From Phenylobacterium glaciei (lineage in GTDB: Bacteria > Pseudomonadota > Alphaproteobacteria > Caulobacterales > Caulobacteraceae): 64,000 bases of DNA. The notes below the pieces were generated by a model that had not been told where the DNA came from, ran no database searches, and saw only the letters and a program-made list of their open reading frames with translations. This document shows positions 17,370 to 27,532 of this stretch, piece by piece; positions within the stretch are counted from its first letter, which is position 1, and every line of letters begins with the position of its first letter. Where the stretch lies: contig NZ_JAGSGD010000001.1 in assembly GCF_016772415.1 (NCBI RefSeq), positions 1,116,001-1,180,000 on the forward strand, read 5' to 3'. The position numbers were made by a program, and so were the translations under genes.

Positions 17370-18347
17370 TCAGGCCGTTTGGGTGTCGCCTTTCAGCAAC
17401 GCGATCAGCGCCTTAGCCAGGGCCTCGGTGGAGGCAAGCTTGTCCCGCAGGCTCAACGCGATCACCGGTCCGACGTCGGTCTTGTTGACGTCGACGATAT
17501 AGATGCGGCCGCTCGGCTGGTCGCGCAGGATGTCCAACCCGCCCCAATCCAGACCCATCCGCGCGGCGAACCGCGCGATCAGCTCCAGCTCCTCGGGGCT
17601 GTAGATCTCGGAGGGGTCGGCGCGGGTGACCGCCAGGTTGTGGATGGAGAAGCGGTTGTCGGCCGGCTTGCGCTTGATCCAGACGACGGCCGGCTTGCCG
17701 CCGATGCAGGGGGTGCGCAGGTCATGGATGAAGGGCCCGACGGCGGTGTCCACCAGCCGCTGATAAGTCTTCCCCGGCAGGCGCGGGTGCGGACAGGTGA
17801 CGATGCGCCCGTCGTGCACGCCGTTCAGTTCGCCCTTCTCCACGGCCTCGCCGACGAAGGTCTCGGGGTCGATGGCCAGGGGATAGCCGAACACCTCCTC
17901 GAACACCGCCGACACATGGCTCTTGGAGACGTCCAGGCAGCCGAAGTTAAAGGCGCGTTCGTGGGTGGGGAGGGCCCGCAGGCCCCAGGTGGCGTCCTCG
18001 AAACAGAAGCAGGCGTCGGCCGCTTCGGGTGAGCGCGCCATGCGGCAGCCGCTCCAGGCCATGGCCGCCCAGATCAGATACCAGGGACGGGGCTTGTCTG
18101 GCGTGAACCAGATGGCGGGCCCGGGCGCCCGCGTCGCCGCCAGCGCCCACGACCGGGCGCGGACGATCAAGTGATAGCCGAACCAGTTGAGGCATTCGCC
18201 GATCAGGGCGCCGTCCAGCCGGATCTTGGTCCCGGTCTTGTGGACCGTCAGCCCGCCCTCGTGGAATTCGAAATCGCTGAACCAGCCGCCCTTCGGGGAG
18301 AGGCCGGGCAGGAAGCCGTCGGGCGCGGGTGATTGCAGTTCGCTCAT
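17370..18347 (-). CDS. Uncharacterised protein with ATP-grasp-like C-terminal half
   Basis: 325 residues starting at ATG 18347 (MSELQSPAPDGF). The first 130 residues have many Trp and aromatic residues (ECLNWFGYHLIVRARSW, WYLIWAAMAWSG) with no recognised family. The C-terminal half looks like an ATP-grasp core: SKSHVSAVFEEVFGYP, GKTYQRLVDT (candidate nucleotide Lys) and GLDWGGLDILRD...IYIVDVNKTDVGP, where Asp/Asn could bind Mg as in E-x-N motifs. If so, it may ligate a carboxylate to an amine. It follows the methyltransferase gene by 62 bases on the same strand. Function is inference only. Confidence 0.65.
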   Translation of the reverse strand: MSELQSPAPDGFLPGLSPKGGWFSDFEFHEGGLTVHKTGTKIRLDGALIGECLNWFGYHLIVRARSWALAATRAPGPAIWFTPDKPRPWYLIWAAMAWSGCRMARSPEAADACFCFEDATWGLRALPTHERAFNFGCLDVSKSHVSAVFEEVFGYPLAIDPETFVGEAVEKGELNGVHDGRIVTCPHPRLPGKTYQRLVDTAVGPFIHDLRTPCIGGKPAVVWIKRKPADNRFSIHNLAVTRADPSEIYSPEELELIARFAARMGLDWGGLDILRDQPSGRIYIVDVNKTDVGPVIALSLRDKLASTEALAKALIALLKGDTQTA

Positions 18348-18409
18348 CGGAGCCTCAAAACCTTGAAGGAGACCGGGCGACCTCAGAGTGAACCCGCCTG
18401 GCAATACGC

Positions 18410-19345
18410 TCAAGCTGCTTGAGCGTTCCCGGCCGTCTCCAGCACAGCGCCCACCGCGGCGATGCGGTCGGCCCGGCGATAGGCCGGATGCAGCAGCATG
18501 CCGCCGAACACGTCGGGGTCGATCTCGCGATAGCGCAGTCCGGCGCCGGCGCCTGCGGCCAGGGTCTCCAACTCGGACTTGAGCCTGTCGCGGCCCTCGA
18601 CGATGGCGCTGCCGGTGTAGAGCAGCAGGCGGCCCCCGGCCGGCAGGCGCGCCATGGCCGCCTTGGCCCAGTCCAGGGACAGCCGCGCCCCCAGCAGGTC
18701 GCCGCCATCGCGATAGGCCCGCCCGCCCGAGCCCAGCAGGTAGGGCGGGTTGGCGATGGCCACGTCGATGGCGCCGGTGACCTTGGACAGGCCGTCGCTC
18801 TCTATCACCTCGGCGCTGACCACGGCGGCGGCGGCATTGATCCGCGCCAGCCGCAGCGCCTGGGGATTGATGTCGGCCAGCACGATGGCGGCCTGCGGAC
18901 ACGCCCGCGCCGCCACGATCCCGCCGACGCCCGCGCCCGCCCCGATATCCACCACCCGGTTGGCGTGGCCGAGCTCGGCGCGGATGAAGTCGGCGAAGCG
19001 GTAGCTGTCGGGGCCGAAGAACACCGCGTCCTTGGCCTTGGGCGGATAGGCGGAATGCAGGAACAGGTCGTCCCCCACGCTGGCCACCCGCAGGGCGGAC
19101 AACAGCCGCTGGCCGCGCTGCACGAGAATCCCGGCCTCCCGCATCAGGGCCAGGACTTCGGGTTCAACGTCACCGTCGCGGAATGGCCGGCTCCAGCCGA
19201 AGATGTCGCGCAGGGTGTGGCGCGAGCCCTGGAACAGCCGCCACGACACCAGGCGGTGGGTGTCGTTTGTGGGGGTGATGAACCGGTAGTCGCGCGCCTT
19301 GAGCGCCGCGAGCAGGGCGACCAGGGCCTCGTCCTCAAAGGTCAC
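18410..19345 (-). CDS. Class I SAM-dependent methyltransferase with NPPY motif
   Basis: 311 residues. The N-terminal 120 residues form a DUF-like substrate domain. Motif I is VVDIGAGAGVGG at about 134-145, an acidic residue follows in VLADINP, and motif IV is IANPPYLLG. NPPY is typical of enzymes that methylate the amide of Gln or exocyclic amines of bases (PrmC/RsmC-like). The family could modify a ribosomal component, but the target is not readable. The start overlaps the stop of the START-like gene as ATGA, so these two are coupled. Confidence 0.85.
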   Translation of the reverse strand: MTFEDEALVALLAALKARDYRFITPTNDTHRLVSWRLFQGSRHTLRDIFGWSRPFRDGDVEPEVLALMREAGILVQRGQRLLSALRVASVGDDLFLHSAYPPKAKDAVFFGPDSYRFADFIRAELGHANRVVDIGAGAGVGGIVAARACPQAAIVLADINPQALRLARINAAAAVVSAEVIESDGLSKVTGAIDVAIANPPYLLGSGGRAYRDGGDLLGARLSLDWAKAAMARLPAGGRLLLYTGSAIVEGRDRLKSELETLAAGAGAGLRYREIDPDVFGGMLLHPAYRRADRIAAVGAVLETAGNAQAA

Positions 19346-19896
19346 GAGCGGTGCGCCTGCGTCAGAGCTTCCTTGCGTAGGGCCAGCATCGAGGCGGGCA
19401 TGCCCTTGGCCACCGCGCCGCGCACCATGCCGGCGGGGACCGGCGCGTCGATGGCGACGTGCAGCTCATAGGTCACGTGGGTCCCACCGGGGATGGGCGA
19501 GAGCCGCCATTCGCCGTCCGACCGCTTCCAATCGCCGCCGGTGCGGTGGAAGGCCAGGCGGCGCGGGGGCTCCAGGGTGGTGCGGAAGACGTTACGCATC
19601 ACCGGCTTGAAGGCGTTGCCAGAAAGGCGGTGCTCCCGCACGTCCCACTTACCCGCGGGATCGCGCTCCAGGGTCTTGCAGCTCAAGAGCTTGGGCATGT
19701 AGCGCGAGGCGCCCGCGCAGTCGCTCAGCACCTTCCAGACCACGGCGGGCGGGGCCGCCACGTCCATGGCCGCATGGATCACGCCCGCCGATCCGCCCTC
19801 CGCCTGGGCCGAGACGGTGGGGGTGGCGTCGAACCCACCCGCGGCGAGGGCGGGGGCGGCCATGGCGGCGAAGGCGAGGGCGAGGATGGATTTCAT
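19342..19896 (-). CDS. Exported SRPBCC (START/polyketide cyclase-like) protein
   Basis: 184 residues from the ATG at 19896. Signal peptide MKSILALAFAAMAAPALA, then a helix-grip fold typical of Bet v1-like proteins: MDVAAPPAVVWKVLSDCAGASRYMP at the start and the strands GGTHVTYELHVAID near the end. The fold binds hydrophobic ligands; the signal peptide places it in the periplasm. It is the first gene of a minus-strand run (this gene, the methyltransferase, the ATP-grasp-like gene). The promoter lies in the 140-base gap shared with divergent accA. Confidence 0.82.
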   Translation of the reverse strand: MKSILALAFAAMAAPALAAGGFDATPTVSAQAEGGSAGVIHAAMDVAAPPAVVWKVLSDCAGASRYMPKLLSCKTLERDPAGKWDVREHRLSGNAFKPVMRNVFRTTLEPPRRLAFHRTGGDWKRSDGEWRLSPIPGGTHVTYELHVAIDAPVPAGMVRGAVAKGMPASMLALRKEALTQAHRS

Positions 19897-20035
19897 GCGG
19901 GGTGAGGTCCCGGCGGGCGATTTCGTTCCCCTGAAATAGCCTTTCGAAGGAACTGGCGCGACGCCCCGCACTTGTTAGGCTGAAGGTTCCCGCCTAGTTT
20001 CCGGCGCTTCCGCCCACGGAAGGAAGAGTCCCCGC

Positions 20036-20994
20036 ATGGTCGCGCACTATCTCGAGTTCGAGCGTCCCATCGCCGACCTCGAAGCCAAGATCGAAGAACT
20101 CTCCAAGCTGTCGGAGACCACCGGGTCCGGCGCCATGGAGACTGAGATCGAGGCCCTGCGGACCCGCGCCCAGACCCTGCGGCGCGAAGCCTATTCCAAG
20201 CTGGACGCCTGGCAGAAGACCCTGGTGGCGCGCCACCCCGACCGGCCGCACTTCGTCGACTATTGCGCGGGCCTCATCGAGGAGTTCGTGGAACTGCGCG
20301 GCGACCGCAAGTTCGCCGACGACCAGGCGATCATGGGCGGTCTCGGCCGCTTCCGGGGTCAGCCCGTCGTGGTGCTGGGCAACGAGAAGGGCCGCGACAC
20401 CGTCACCCGCGTGAAGCACAACTTCGGCTATGCCCGGCCTGAGGGCTACCGCAAGGCCGTCCGCCTGCTGGAGATGGCCGAGCGCTTCCACCTGCCGGTG
20501 ATCAGCTTCGTCGACACCGCCGCGGCCTATCCGGGTGTCGGCTCGGAAGAACGCGGCGTGGCCGAGGCCATCGCCCGGGCCGCCGAGAAGTCCCTGATGC
20601 TGGCGGTGCCCATGGTGGCCATCATCACCGGCGAGGGCGGCTCCGGCGGCGCCATCGGCACGGCCTGCGGCAACCGCGTGCTGATGCTGGAGCATGCGAT
20701 CTACACCGTGATCCCGCCTGAGGGCGCCAACTCCATTCTGTGGCGCGGCGCGCGCACGGCCGAGGAGGCCGCCAAGGCGCTGAAGATCACCGCCCAGGAC
20801 CTGATCGGCATGAAGATCGTCGACCGGATCATCCCCGAGCCCCCCGGCGGCGCCCATTCCGATCCCGAAGCCACCATCGCCTCGGTGGGCGACGCGGTGG
20901 AGGAAGAACTGGCGATCCTCACCAAGATGACCGCCCCGGAACTGAAGAAGCAGCGGGCCGAGCGCTTCTACGCCATCGGCCGGAGCGGCCTGCA

Positions 20995-20998
<4 letters not shown>
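20036..20998 (+). CDS. accA: Acetyl-CoA carboxylase carboxyltransferase subunit alpha
   Basis: 320 residues, the normal AccA length. The N-terminal coiled coil (LEFERPIADLEAKIEELSKL) and Crotonase-like core with GLGRFRGQPVVVLGNEKGRDT, FVDTAAAYPGVGSEERG (most homologues have T-P-G or T-A-G before AYPG) and GEGGSGGAIGT are visible. With AccD it transfers carboxyl from biotin to acetyl-CoA, the committed step of fatty acid synthesis. The ATG at 20036 has GGAAGGAAG upstream. Its stop overlaps the next gene by ATGA. Confidence 0.97.
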
Positions 20999-22453
<1,455 letters not shown>

Positions 22454-22527
22454 GATAACACGGGTTGTGAAGGGCGGAGGTTGTGTAAGCTAGGGGTCCC
22501 CCCGAGCCTGCGAGATTACCCCCGCCC

Positions 22528-24222
22528 GTGCCGACCCTGACGCCGAAGGCCAAGGCCAATGTCTCGATGGTGATCGAGACGATGTACGCCATCGCCGCTG
22601 AGCCCGATAAGTGGGAGCAGATCGTCCAGGCCCTGGACGTGGAAGCCAGCGATGCGCCGCCCGAGGCTGCGGGCGCCGCGCGGCTGGCTGCACTCGCCGC
22701 CGACCGGGGCGAGGCCGCGCAGGTCGGCGTGGTGCTGATCAACGCCGCCGGCGGGGCCAGCGCCTGGAACGCGGCGGGCGAGGCGGTCTTCCACCAGCGC
22801 CTTGGGGTCATCGAGGCCCAAGGCTTGCGGTTCTTCAATCCCGCCAACCACGAGGCCCTGGACCAGGCCCGCCACCGCCTGCGCGGCACGCAGGGCCGGC
22901 AGGTCATCGTCAAGTTCAGCCAGGCCGACGACGAGGCGCCGCACTTCGCCTATGTGGTCCCCGCCAGCGGCCTGCCGCCCGCGCTCGCCGCCGGCCTGGG
23001 CGGCGCCGCGACCACGGGGGAGGGGGCCTGCGCGGTGGTCTTTCCGGCCGTCGAGGCCACCGACCGGCTGTGGGCCAATCTGCGTGAGAGCTTCGGTCTG
23101 ACGCCGGCCGAGACCCGGCTGGCGGCGCGCCTCAAGGACGGGCTGACGCTGAAGGAGGCGGCGGTTGAGCTCAGCGTCAGCTTCAACACCGTCCGCAACC
23201 AGCTGCGCGGGATATTCGAGAAGGTCGGCCTGTCGCGGCAGAGCGAACTGATCCGCACCCTGACCCAACTGGGGTCGTTGGCCACCTCGTTCCAGGAAAG
23301 CTCGGGCCGCGGCCTGCTGGGCCCTCCCATCGCCGCCACTGAGCGGGGCGCGGTGGAGACCGCGCCGCCGATCCGCCTCCTTCATCTGCCGGACGGACGC
23401 CGCCTCGCCTGGCGGTCCTACGGCGATCCTGCGGGCCGGGCGGTGCTGATGGTCCACCAGGGCCTGGGCTGCAGCGTCATGCCCCGCGGCACCGACGCAC
23501 TGGCCCGCGACCTCGGCCTACGCCTGCTCTGTCCGGAGCGTCCAGGGGTGGGCCGCTCCGACGTATGCCCGGACTTCAGCTATGAGGGGGTGGGCCGCGA
23601 CTTCGCCGACCTCTGCCGCGACCAAGGCCTGGCGCAGGTTCAGGTGGCGGCCTTCATGTCCGGCGCGCCCTTCGCCCTGATGGCGGCCCGCGAGCTGGGC
23701 CCCATCGCCAGCCGGGTGCTGCTGGCGTCGGCCCGGCCCTCCGGCCAGACCCTGGAGACCGAGCGCGACAAGGGCCACGCCGTGGTGCTGTTCCGCCGCC
23801 GCATCCTGCGCAACGCGTGGCTGGCCGACATGGTCTTCGCGGTGATGCGGCTGCAGCTCACCCGCCGGCAGCTGGAGAAGTTCGTGCGCGCGGCGGCCTC
23901 GGCCCCGGGCGACGCGGCCTATCTGCGCACCAACCCTGGCGTGCTGGAATTCATCGTCGACTACATCTCGGAGTCGCTGGCGCTCACCAGCCGGGGCATC
24001 GCCGACGAGATCAAGTGCTCGGCCCGCAGCCCCACCCTCGATCTCACCCGCCTGACCGCCCCGATCACCGTGTGGCACGGCGACGAAGACCCCATGGCCA
24101 GCGTCGGCGACGTCACCGCCTGGCTGAACGGCCGGGAACAGAGCGTCCGCACCTTCCCGGGCTCGGGCCACTTCCTGCCCCATAAACACTGGGCCGAGGT
24201 GCTGGCCTGGCTGGCGGCCTGA
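22528..24222 (+). CDS. LuxR-type HTH regulator fused to an alpha/beta-hydrolase domain with altered nucleophile
   Basis: 564 residues. An N-terminal region (about 1-175) of the kind that precedes HTH domains in alphaproteobacterial LuxR-type regulators; a GerE/LuxR HTH at about 190-250 (FGLTPAETRLAARLKDGLTL, SVSFNTVRNQLRGIFEKVGL); and a C-terminal alpha/beta hydrolase (about 280-564). The hydrolase keeps the acid strand WHGDEDP and His in GSGHFLP, but the nucleophile elbow reads AAFMSGAP: aligned to GxSxG, the Ser position is Met377 with Ser378 next to it. It may sense a small ligand rather than hydrolyse it. Start GTG 22528 has a poor RBS; ATG 22567 is an alternative. Confidence 0.8.
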   Translation: MPTLTPKAKANVSMVIETMYAIAAEPDKWEQIVQALDVEASDAPPEAAGAARLAALAADRGEAAQVGVVLINAAGGASAWNAAGEAVFHQRLGVIEAQGLRFFNPANHEALDQARHRLRGTQGRQVIVKFSQADDEAPHFAYVVPASGLPPALAAGLGGAATTGEGACAVVFPAVEATDRLWANLRESFGLTPAETRLAARLKDGLTLKEAAVELSVSFNTVRNQLRGIFEKVGLSRQSELIRTLTQLGSLATSFQESSGRGLLGPPIAATERGAVETAPPIRLLHLPDGRRLAWRSYGDPAGRAVLMVHQGLGCSVMPRGTDALARDLGLRLLCPERPGVGRSDVCPDFSYEGVGRDFADLCRDQGLAQVQVAAFMSGAPFALMAARELGPIASRVLLASARPSGQTLETERDKGHAVVLFRRRILRNAWLADMVFAVMRLQLTRRQLEKFVRAAASAPGDAAYLRTNPGVLEFIVDYISESLALTSRGIADEIKCSARSPTLDLTRLTAPITVWHGDEDPMASVGDVTAWLNGREQSVRTFPGSGHFLPHKHWAEVLAWLAA

Positions 24223-24226
24223 CATG

Positions 24227-24259
24227 AAAAACCCGCCGGCGTGGAGCGCCGGCGGGTTC
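24227..24259. terminator. Bidirectional terminator between LuxR fusion and TonB receptor
   Basis: Perfect 12-bp arms AACCCGCCGGCG (24230-24241) and CGCCGGCGGGTT (24247-24258) with a 5-base loop. Four further A residues precede the left arm, giving a T run on the minus strand, so it best serves the TonB receptor gene, and more weakly the plus-strand gene. Confidence 0.8.
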
Positions 24260-24299
24260 TCGGTTCATGTCTCGCGGGCGAAGCCCGCGGCTTTCAGAC

Positions 24300-27242
24300 C
24301 TAGTAGCGGAAGGTCGCCCCCACGAAGTAGTAGCGGCCACGGTTGTCGAAGGTCGACGAACCGACACCTGTGCCGGTGAAGGTCTCCGGCAGGTAGGGCG
24401 GGGCCTCGTTCGTGATGTTCAGAACACCGGCGCGCAGGTCGATCTTGTCGTTGAACGCGTAGCGGGCCCGCAGATCATGGCTGTAGTAGTCGCCGGTGTA
24501 GTACGGCGACAGAGCCGTCGGGGTGAACGAGGTCGTCGAGGCCATGGACCCGATATAGTGAGTGGTCCAGGTGACACCGAGGTCTTGATAGGTCCACTGC
24601 ACCGTCCCCTGCGCCTTCCACTCCGGGGTGGCGTTGGTGATGGTGTTGGCGAGTTGGGTATAGGCTTGGCCCGGCAGGCCTTGCAGGGCCCAGCGGTACA
24701 TCCAGGTCGCGTCGACACGGAAGGAGAAGCTGCCGTAGTCCTTGTCCAGGAGGTCTGCAGTGTGGAACGCGTACTGCACCGAGGCGTCATAGCCTTCGAC
24801 CTTCACCTTGGCGACGTTCTCATTGACCGAGGTGACCTCGATGACGCCACCGGGCACGCCGCCGCCGCCAGTCCCGGTCGGGTCACGACGGATCTGGGCG
24901 CAGAAGTTGTTGCCGACATAAGGGGCCGTCGAGTCGTAGCAGAGCGCGCCTAGCAGGGTGGCCAACGGAACCGACCCGACCTGATTCTCGATATTGTACT
25001 TGAAGAAGTCCAAGGACATCGAAAGGTTGGGGATGAAGCGGGGCTCGACCACCACGCCCACTTGGTAGGTGTTCGCGGTTTCCGGGCCCAGCTTCGGGTT
25101 GCCGCCCTGCAGCAACGGCAGGGACGAGCGGCCGGTGCCGAAGTTCGACACAAAGGTCGCCGGGTTGTAGCCCGAGATCGCCGCGGCGCAGGTCACGTTC
25201 CGGGCCGACTTCTGGGCGGCCGTGGCGACGGCGTAGGAGTCCTTGTCGCAGGGGTCGATGGCCGTAGAGGTGAAGTTGCGGCTCTGCGGCGAGAACAGTT
25301 CGACGATGTTCGGCGCCCGGACCGCCGTGCCTTGCGAGGCGCGGAAGCGGATGTCCTGGATCGGCGCCCATTCGGCGGCGACGCGGTACTGGTCGGTCTT
25401 GCCGATGGTGGAATAGTCGGCGACGCGGCCGGCGACTTCGACGGTCAGTTCCTTGGCCAGGAACACGTCCTTCAGGATCGGAACGCGAAGCTCCGCATAC
25501 CCTTCACGGGTGTCATACTCGCCAGCGCGGGTGCCGATGGGGTTGATGAACAGAGCGCCGCTCGCGCCCAGGGCGTCCTGGACGAAGCGGCTCTCTTCCT
25601 TGCGGTATTCGCCGCCCATGGCGAAGCCCAGGGGGCCGGCCGGCAGTTCGAACAGGTTGGTGGTGATGTTGGCCGCCACCACGGTCTGCTTGACTTCTTG
25701 ATCGGTGACCGACTGAGCCGCGGCATAGTTGATCGCCTCTTGCGAGGCGCCGTTGATCAGATCCCACGGCACGCAGCCGGCGGCGCGCAGGGTCACGTCG
25801 CGGCAGACGATCGCACCTCCGACCAGGACCGCGTCCGTGGCGCCCTGGACCCGGGCGAGAATGGGCTGGGCGTACGAGGTCGTCTTGCCCGTGGTCTTGC
25901 CATACTGGGCGTACCAATCCCAGTTGAAGTCGCGATCGAAGGCGGCGAACTTGCCCTCCATGCCCCCCACCAGACGCAGGGTGGTGCGCTCGGACTTCAC
26001 GTCGCGACCGCCGAACTCCCGCCAGAACTTGCCGACCTGGGCCGTGGAGCCCTGGGTGAGGGTCTTGCCGGCGGCGAGCCATTCGGCGCGCAGGGCTGCG
26101 GCCGTCGCGCCGGCGCCGTTGAGATAGGCGTTATCGCCCTTGAGGGTCACGGGCATGGTGCCGCCGCCGACGGCGCTCGAGAACGGCGGTTGCGAGAGGG
26201 TGTAGCCGTCGACGGCGGCGTAGCTGAGGTCGGCGAAGGCCTTGATGTTGTCCGTCAGCTGATAGTCGACATAGGACCGGACGATCCCGCGCGAGGACTT
26301 CGCCTGCAGCGAATTGTAGATCTGCGAATAGAACAGGGCGTCGTCCTGGCAGGTCGGCTGGACGGTGGCGGTCGAGCAGGCCGCTGAGGTTCGGGTCACC
26401 TGGGTCGGGTTGCGCACGTCCAGGGTCACCGAGCGCGCCGTGCCCAGGGCGCCGCCGATGAGCTGGAAGGTGGCGTAGGGCGAGGTGTTGGACTTGCTCT
26501 GCGGGATGATCGTCTGGGGGGTGGCCAGGGTGTTGCGGCGGATACCCGGGAAAGCCCAGTCGCGGTCGACCTGCATGATCGGTTCCTGACGCGAGAATTC
26601 GCCGCCGATCAGGATGTTCAGGCGATCGTCCATGAACTTGCCGCCATAGAGGCCGGCAAGGCGGAATTCTTGTCCGTCGCTTTCCTGGGAGATCCCGGCC
26701 TGGGCGTCGAGTTCGACACCGTCAAAGGACTTCTTCATCAGAATATTGACGACGCCGGCGATGGCTTCCGAGCCGTAGACCGCCGAGGCGCCGCCGGCGA
26801 CGGTTTCGATCCGGTCGACCATCAGCGAGGGGATCAGATTCAGGTCGACGGCAGGTGAGGAGGCATCGGAGAAGACGATGCGGCGGCCGTCCATCAGCAC
26901 GAGCGTTCGGCTGGGGCCCAGGCCCCGGATATCGGCGCGGGCTTGGCCGGCCAGGAAGAGGGTGCCGGCAGAATTCTGAGCATTGGTGGCGGCGTTGATG
27001 GTCGGAATGTCGAGCAGGGTCTCGGCGAGGGAAACGTTCCCCGACTGGCGAATCTGTTCGCCGCTTATCACCGACAGCGGCACCGGGGCGTTGAAGGTGT
27101 CGCGGCGGATGCGCGATCCGGTGACCACCACTTCCTCGACGTCGACCGCTTGGCCGGCGGTCTGGGCGAAGGCGAAGTGCGGCGCGGCCAGGCTGGCGGC
27201 GGCCACGGTGCCCAACAGGGCGGTGCGGAGCATGCTGTTCAT
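24300..27242 (-). CDS. TonB-dependent outer-membrane receptor
   Basis: 980 residues. Signal peptide MNSMLRTALLGTVAAASLAAPHFAFAQ; TonB box VDVEEVVVTGSRI; plug domain with APVPLSVISGEQIRQSG, ARADIRGLGPSRTLVLMDGRR; long beta-barrel with paired Cys loops, and a terminal aromatic strand ending GATFRY. It should import a large substrate across the outer membrane using TonB-ExbBD; size and plug resemble the many Caulobacter receptors for carbohydrates or aromatic compounds. No FecI/FecR pair or inner-membrane transporter is adjacent, so the substrate is unknown. A long 290-base AT-richer leader precedes it, and a strong terminator follows. Confidence 0.95.
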   Translation of the reverse strand: MNSMLRTALLGTVAAASLAAPHFAFAQTAGQAVDVEEVVVTGSRIRRDTFNAPVPLSVISGEQIRQSGNVSLAETLLDIPTINAATNAQNSAGTLFLAGQARADIRGLGPSRTLVLMDGRRIVFSDASSPAVDLNLIPSLMVDRIETVAGGASAVYGSEAIAGVVNILMKKSFDGVELDAQAGISQESDGQEFRLAGLYGGKFMDDRLNILIGGEFSRQEPIMQVDRDWAFPGIRRNTLATPQTIIPQSKSNTSPYATFQLIGGALGTARSVTLDVRNPTQVTRTSAACSTATVQPTCQDDALFYSQIYNSLQAKSSRGIVRSYVDYQLTDNIKAFADLSYAAVDGYTLSQPPFSSAVGGGTMPVTLKGDNAYLNGAGATAAALRAEWLAAGKTLTQGSTAQVGKFWREFGGRDVKSERTTLRLVGGMEGKFAAFDRDFNWDWYAQYGKTTGKTTSYAQPILARVQGATDAVLVGGAIVCRDVTLRAAGCVPWDLINGASQEAINYAAAQSVTDQEVKQTVVAANITTNLFELPAGPLGFAMGGEYRKEESRFVQDALGASGALFINPIGTRAGEYDTREGYAELRVPILKDVFLAKELTVEVAGRVADYSTIGKTDQYRVAAEWAPIQDIRFRASQGTAVRAPNIVELFSPQSRNFTSTAIDPCDKDSYAVATAAQKSARNVTCAAAISGYNPATFVSNFGTGRSSLPLLQGGNPKLGPETANTYQVGVVVEPRFIPNLSMSLDFFKYNIENQVGSVPLATLLGALCYDSTAPYVGNNFCAQIRRDPTGTGGGGVPGGVIEVTSVNENVAKVKVEGYDASVQYAFHTADLLDKDYGSFSFRVDATWMYRWALQGLPGQAYTQLANTITNATPEWKAQGTVQWTYQDLGVTWTTHYIGSMASTTSFTPTALSPYYTGDYYSHDLRARYAFNDKIDLRAGVLNITNEAPPYLPETFTGTGVGSSTFDNRGRYYFVGATFRY

Positions 27243-27532
27243 GAAGACTCTCGTTTCGGCCGCGGCCCGGATGGCGTGCGGCGTGCTGCCCGACCACCGG
27301 CGCGGTCTCGGGCGTCTCCTCCATGGGAGCCGCCTTCATCCATCCAGCGATGCGGTTGATGGCGAAGGGTTGCCATTAGGGCGAAGGCTCGACAACGGTC
27401 CGCCCGCCGCGGGGCCCAAATTACGACAAAATCATGTCAAATGTTACAATGAGTGTCGGAAATGCCACAGCTCGGACATCGAAAATGGGCAAAAGAATCT
27501 AATAGTTAGGACGCGCGTTACCTTATGTTACA
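27243..27532. other. Leader and promoter region of the TonB receptor gene
   Basis: No gene is seen in this 290-base gap. The part near 27420-27532 is clearly richer in A+T than the flanks. A minus-strand TTGACA lies at 27440-27435 and could be a -35 box for the receptor, but I find no convincing -10. The octamer ATGTTACA occurs twice in direct orientation (27441-27448, 27525-27532). The large distance to the ATG leaves about 190 bases of possible 5' leader. Confidence 0.4.

Noticed and set aside
17370..18902. 510-residue version of the ATP-grasp-like protein
   Set aside because: The first 185 codons overlap the methyltransferase in another frame and are Arg/Gly/Pro-rich; ATG 18347 gives a clean start.
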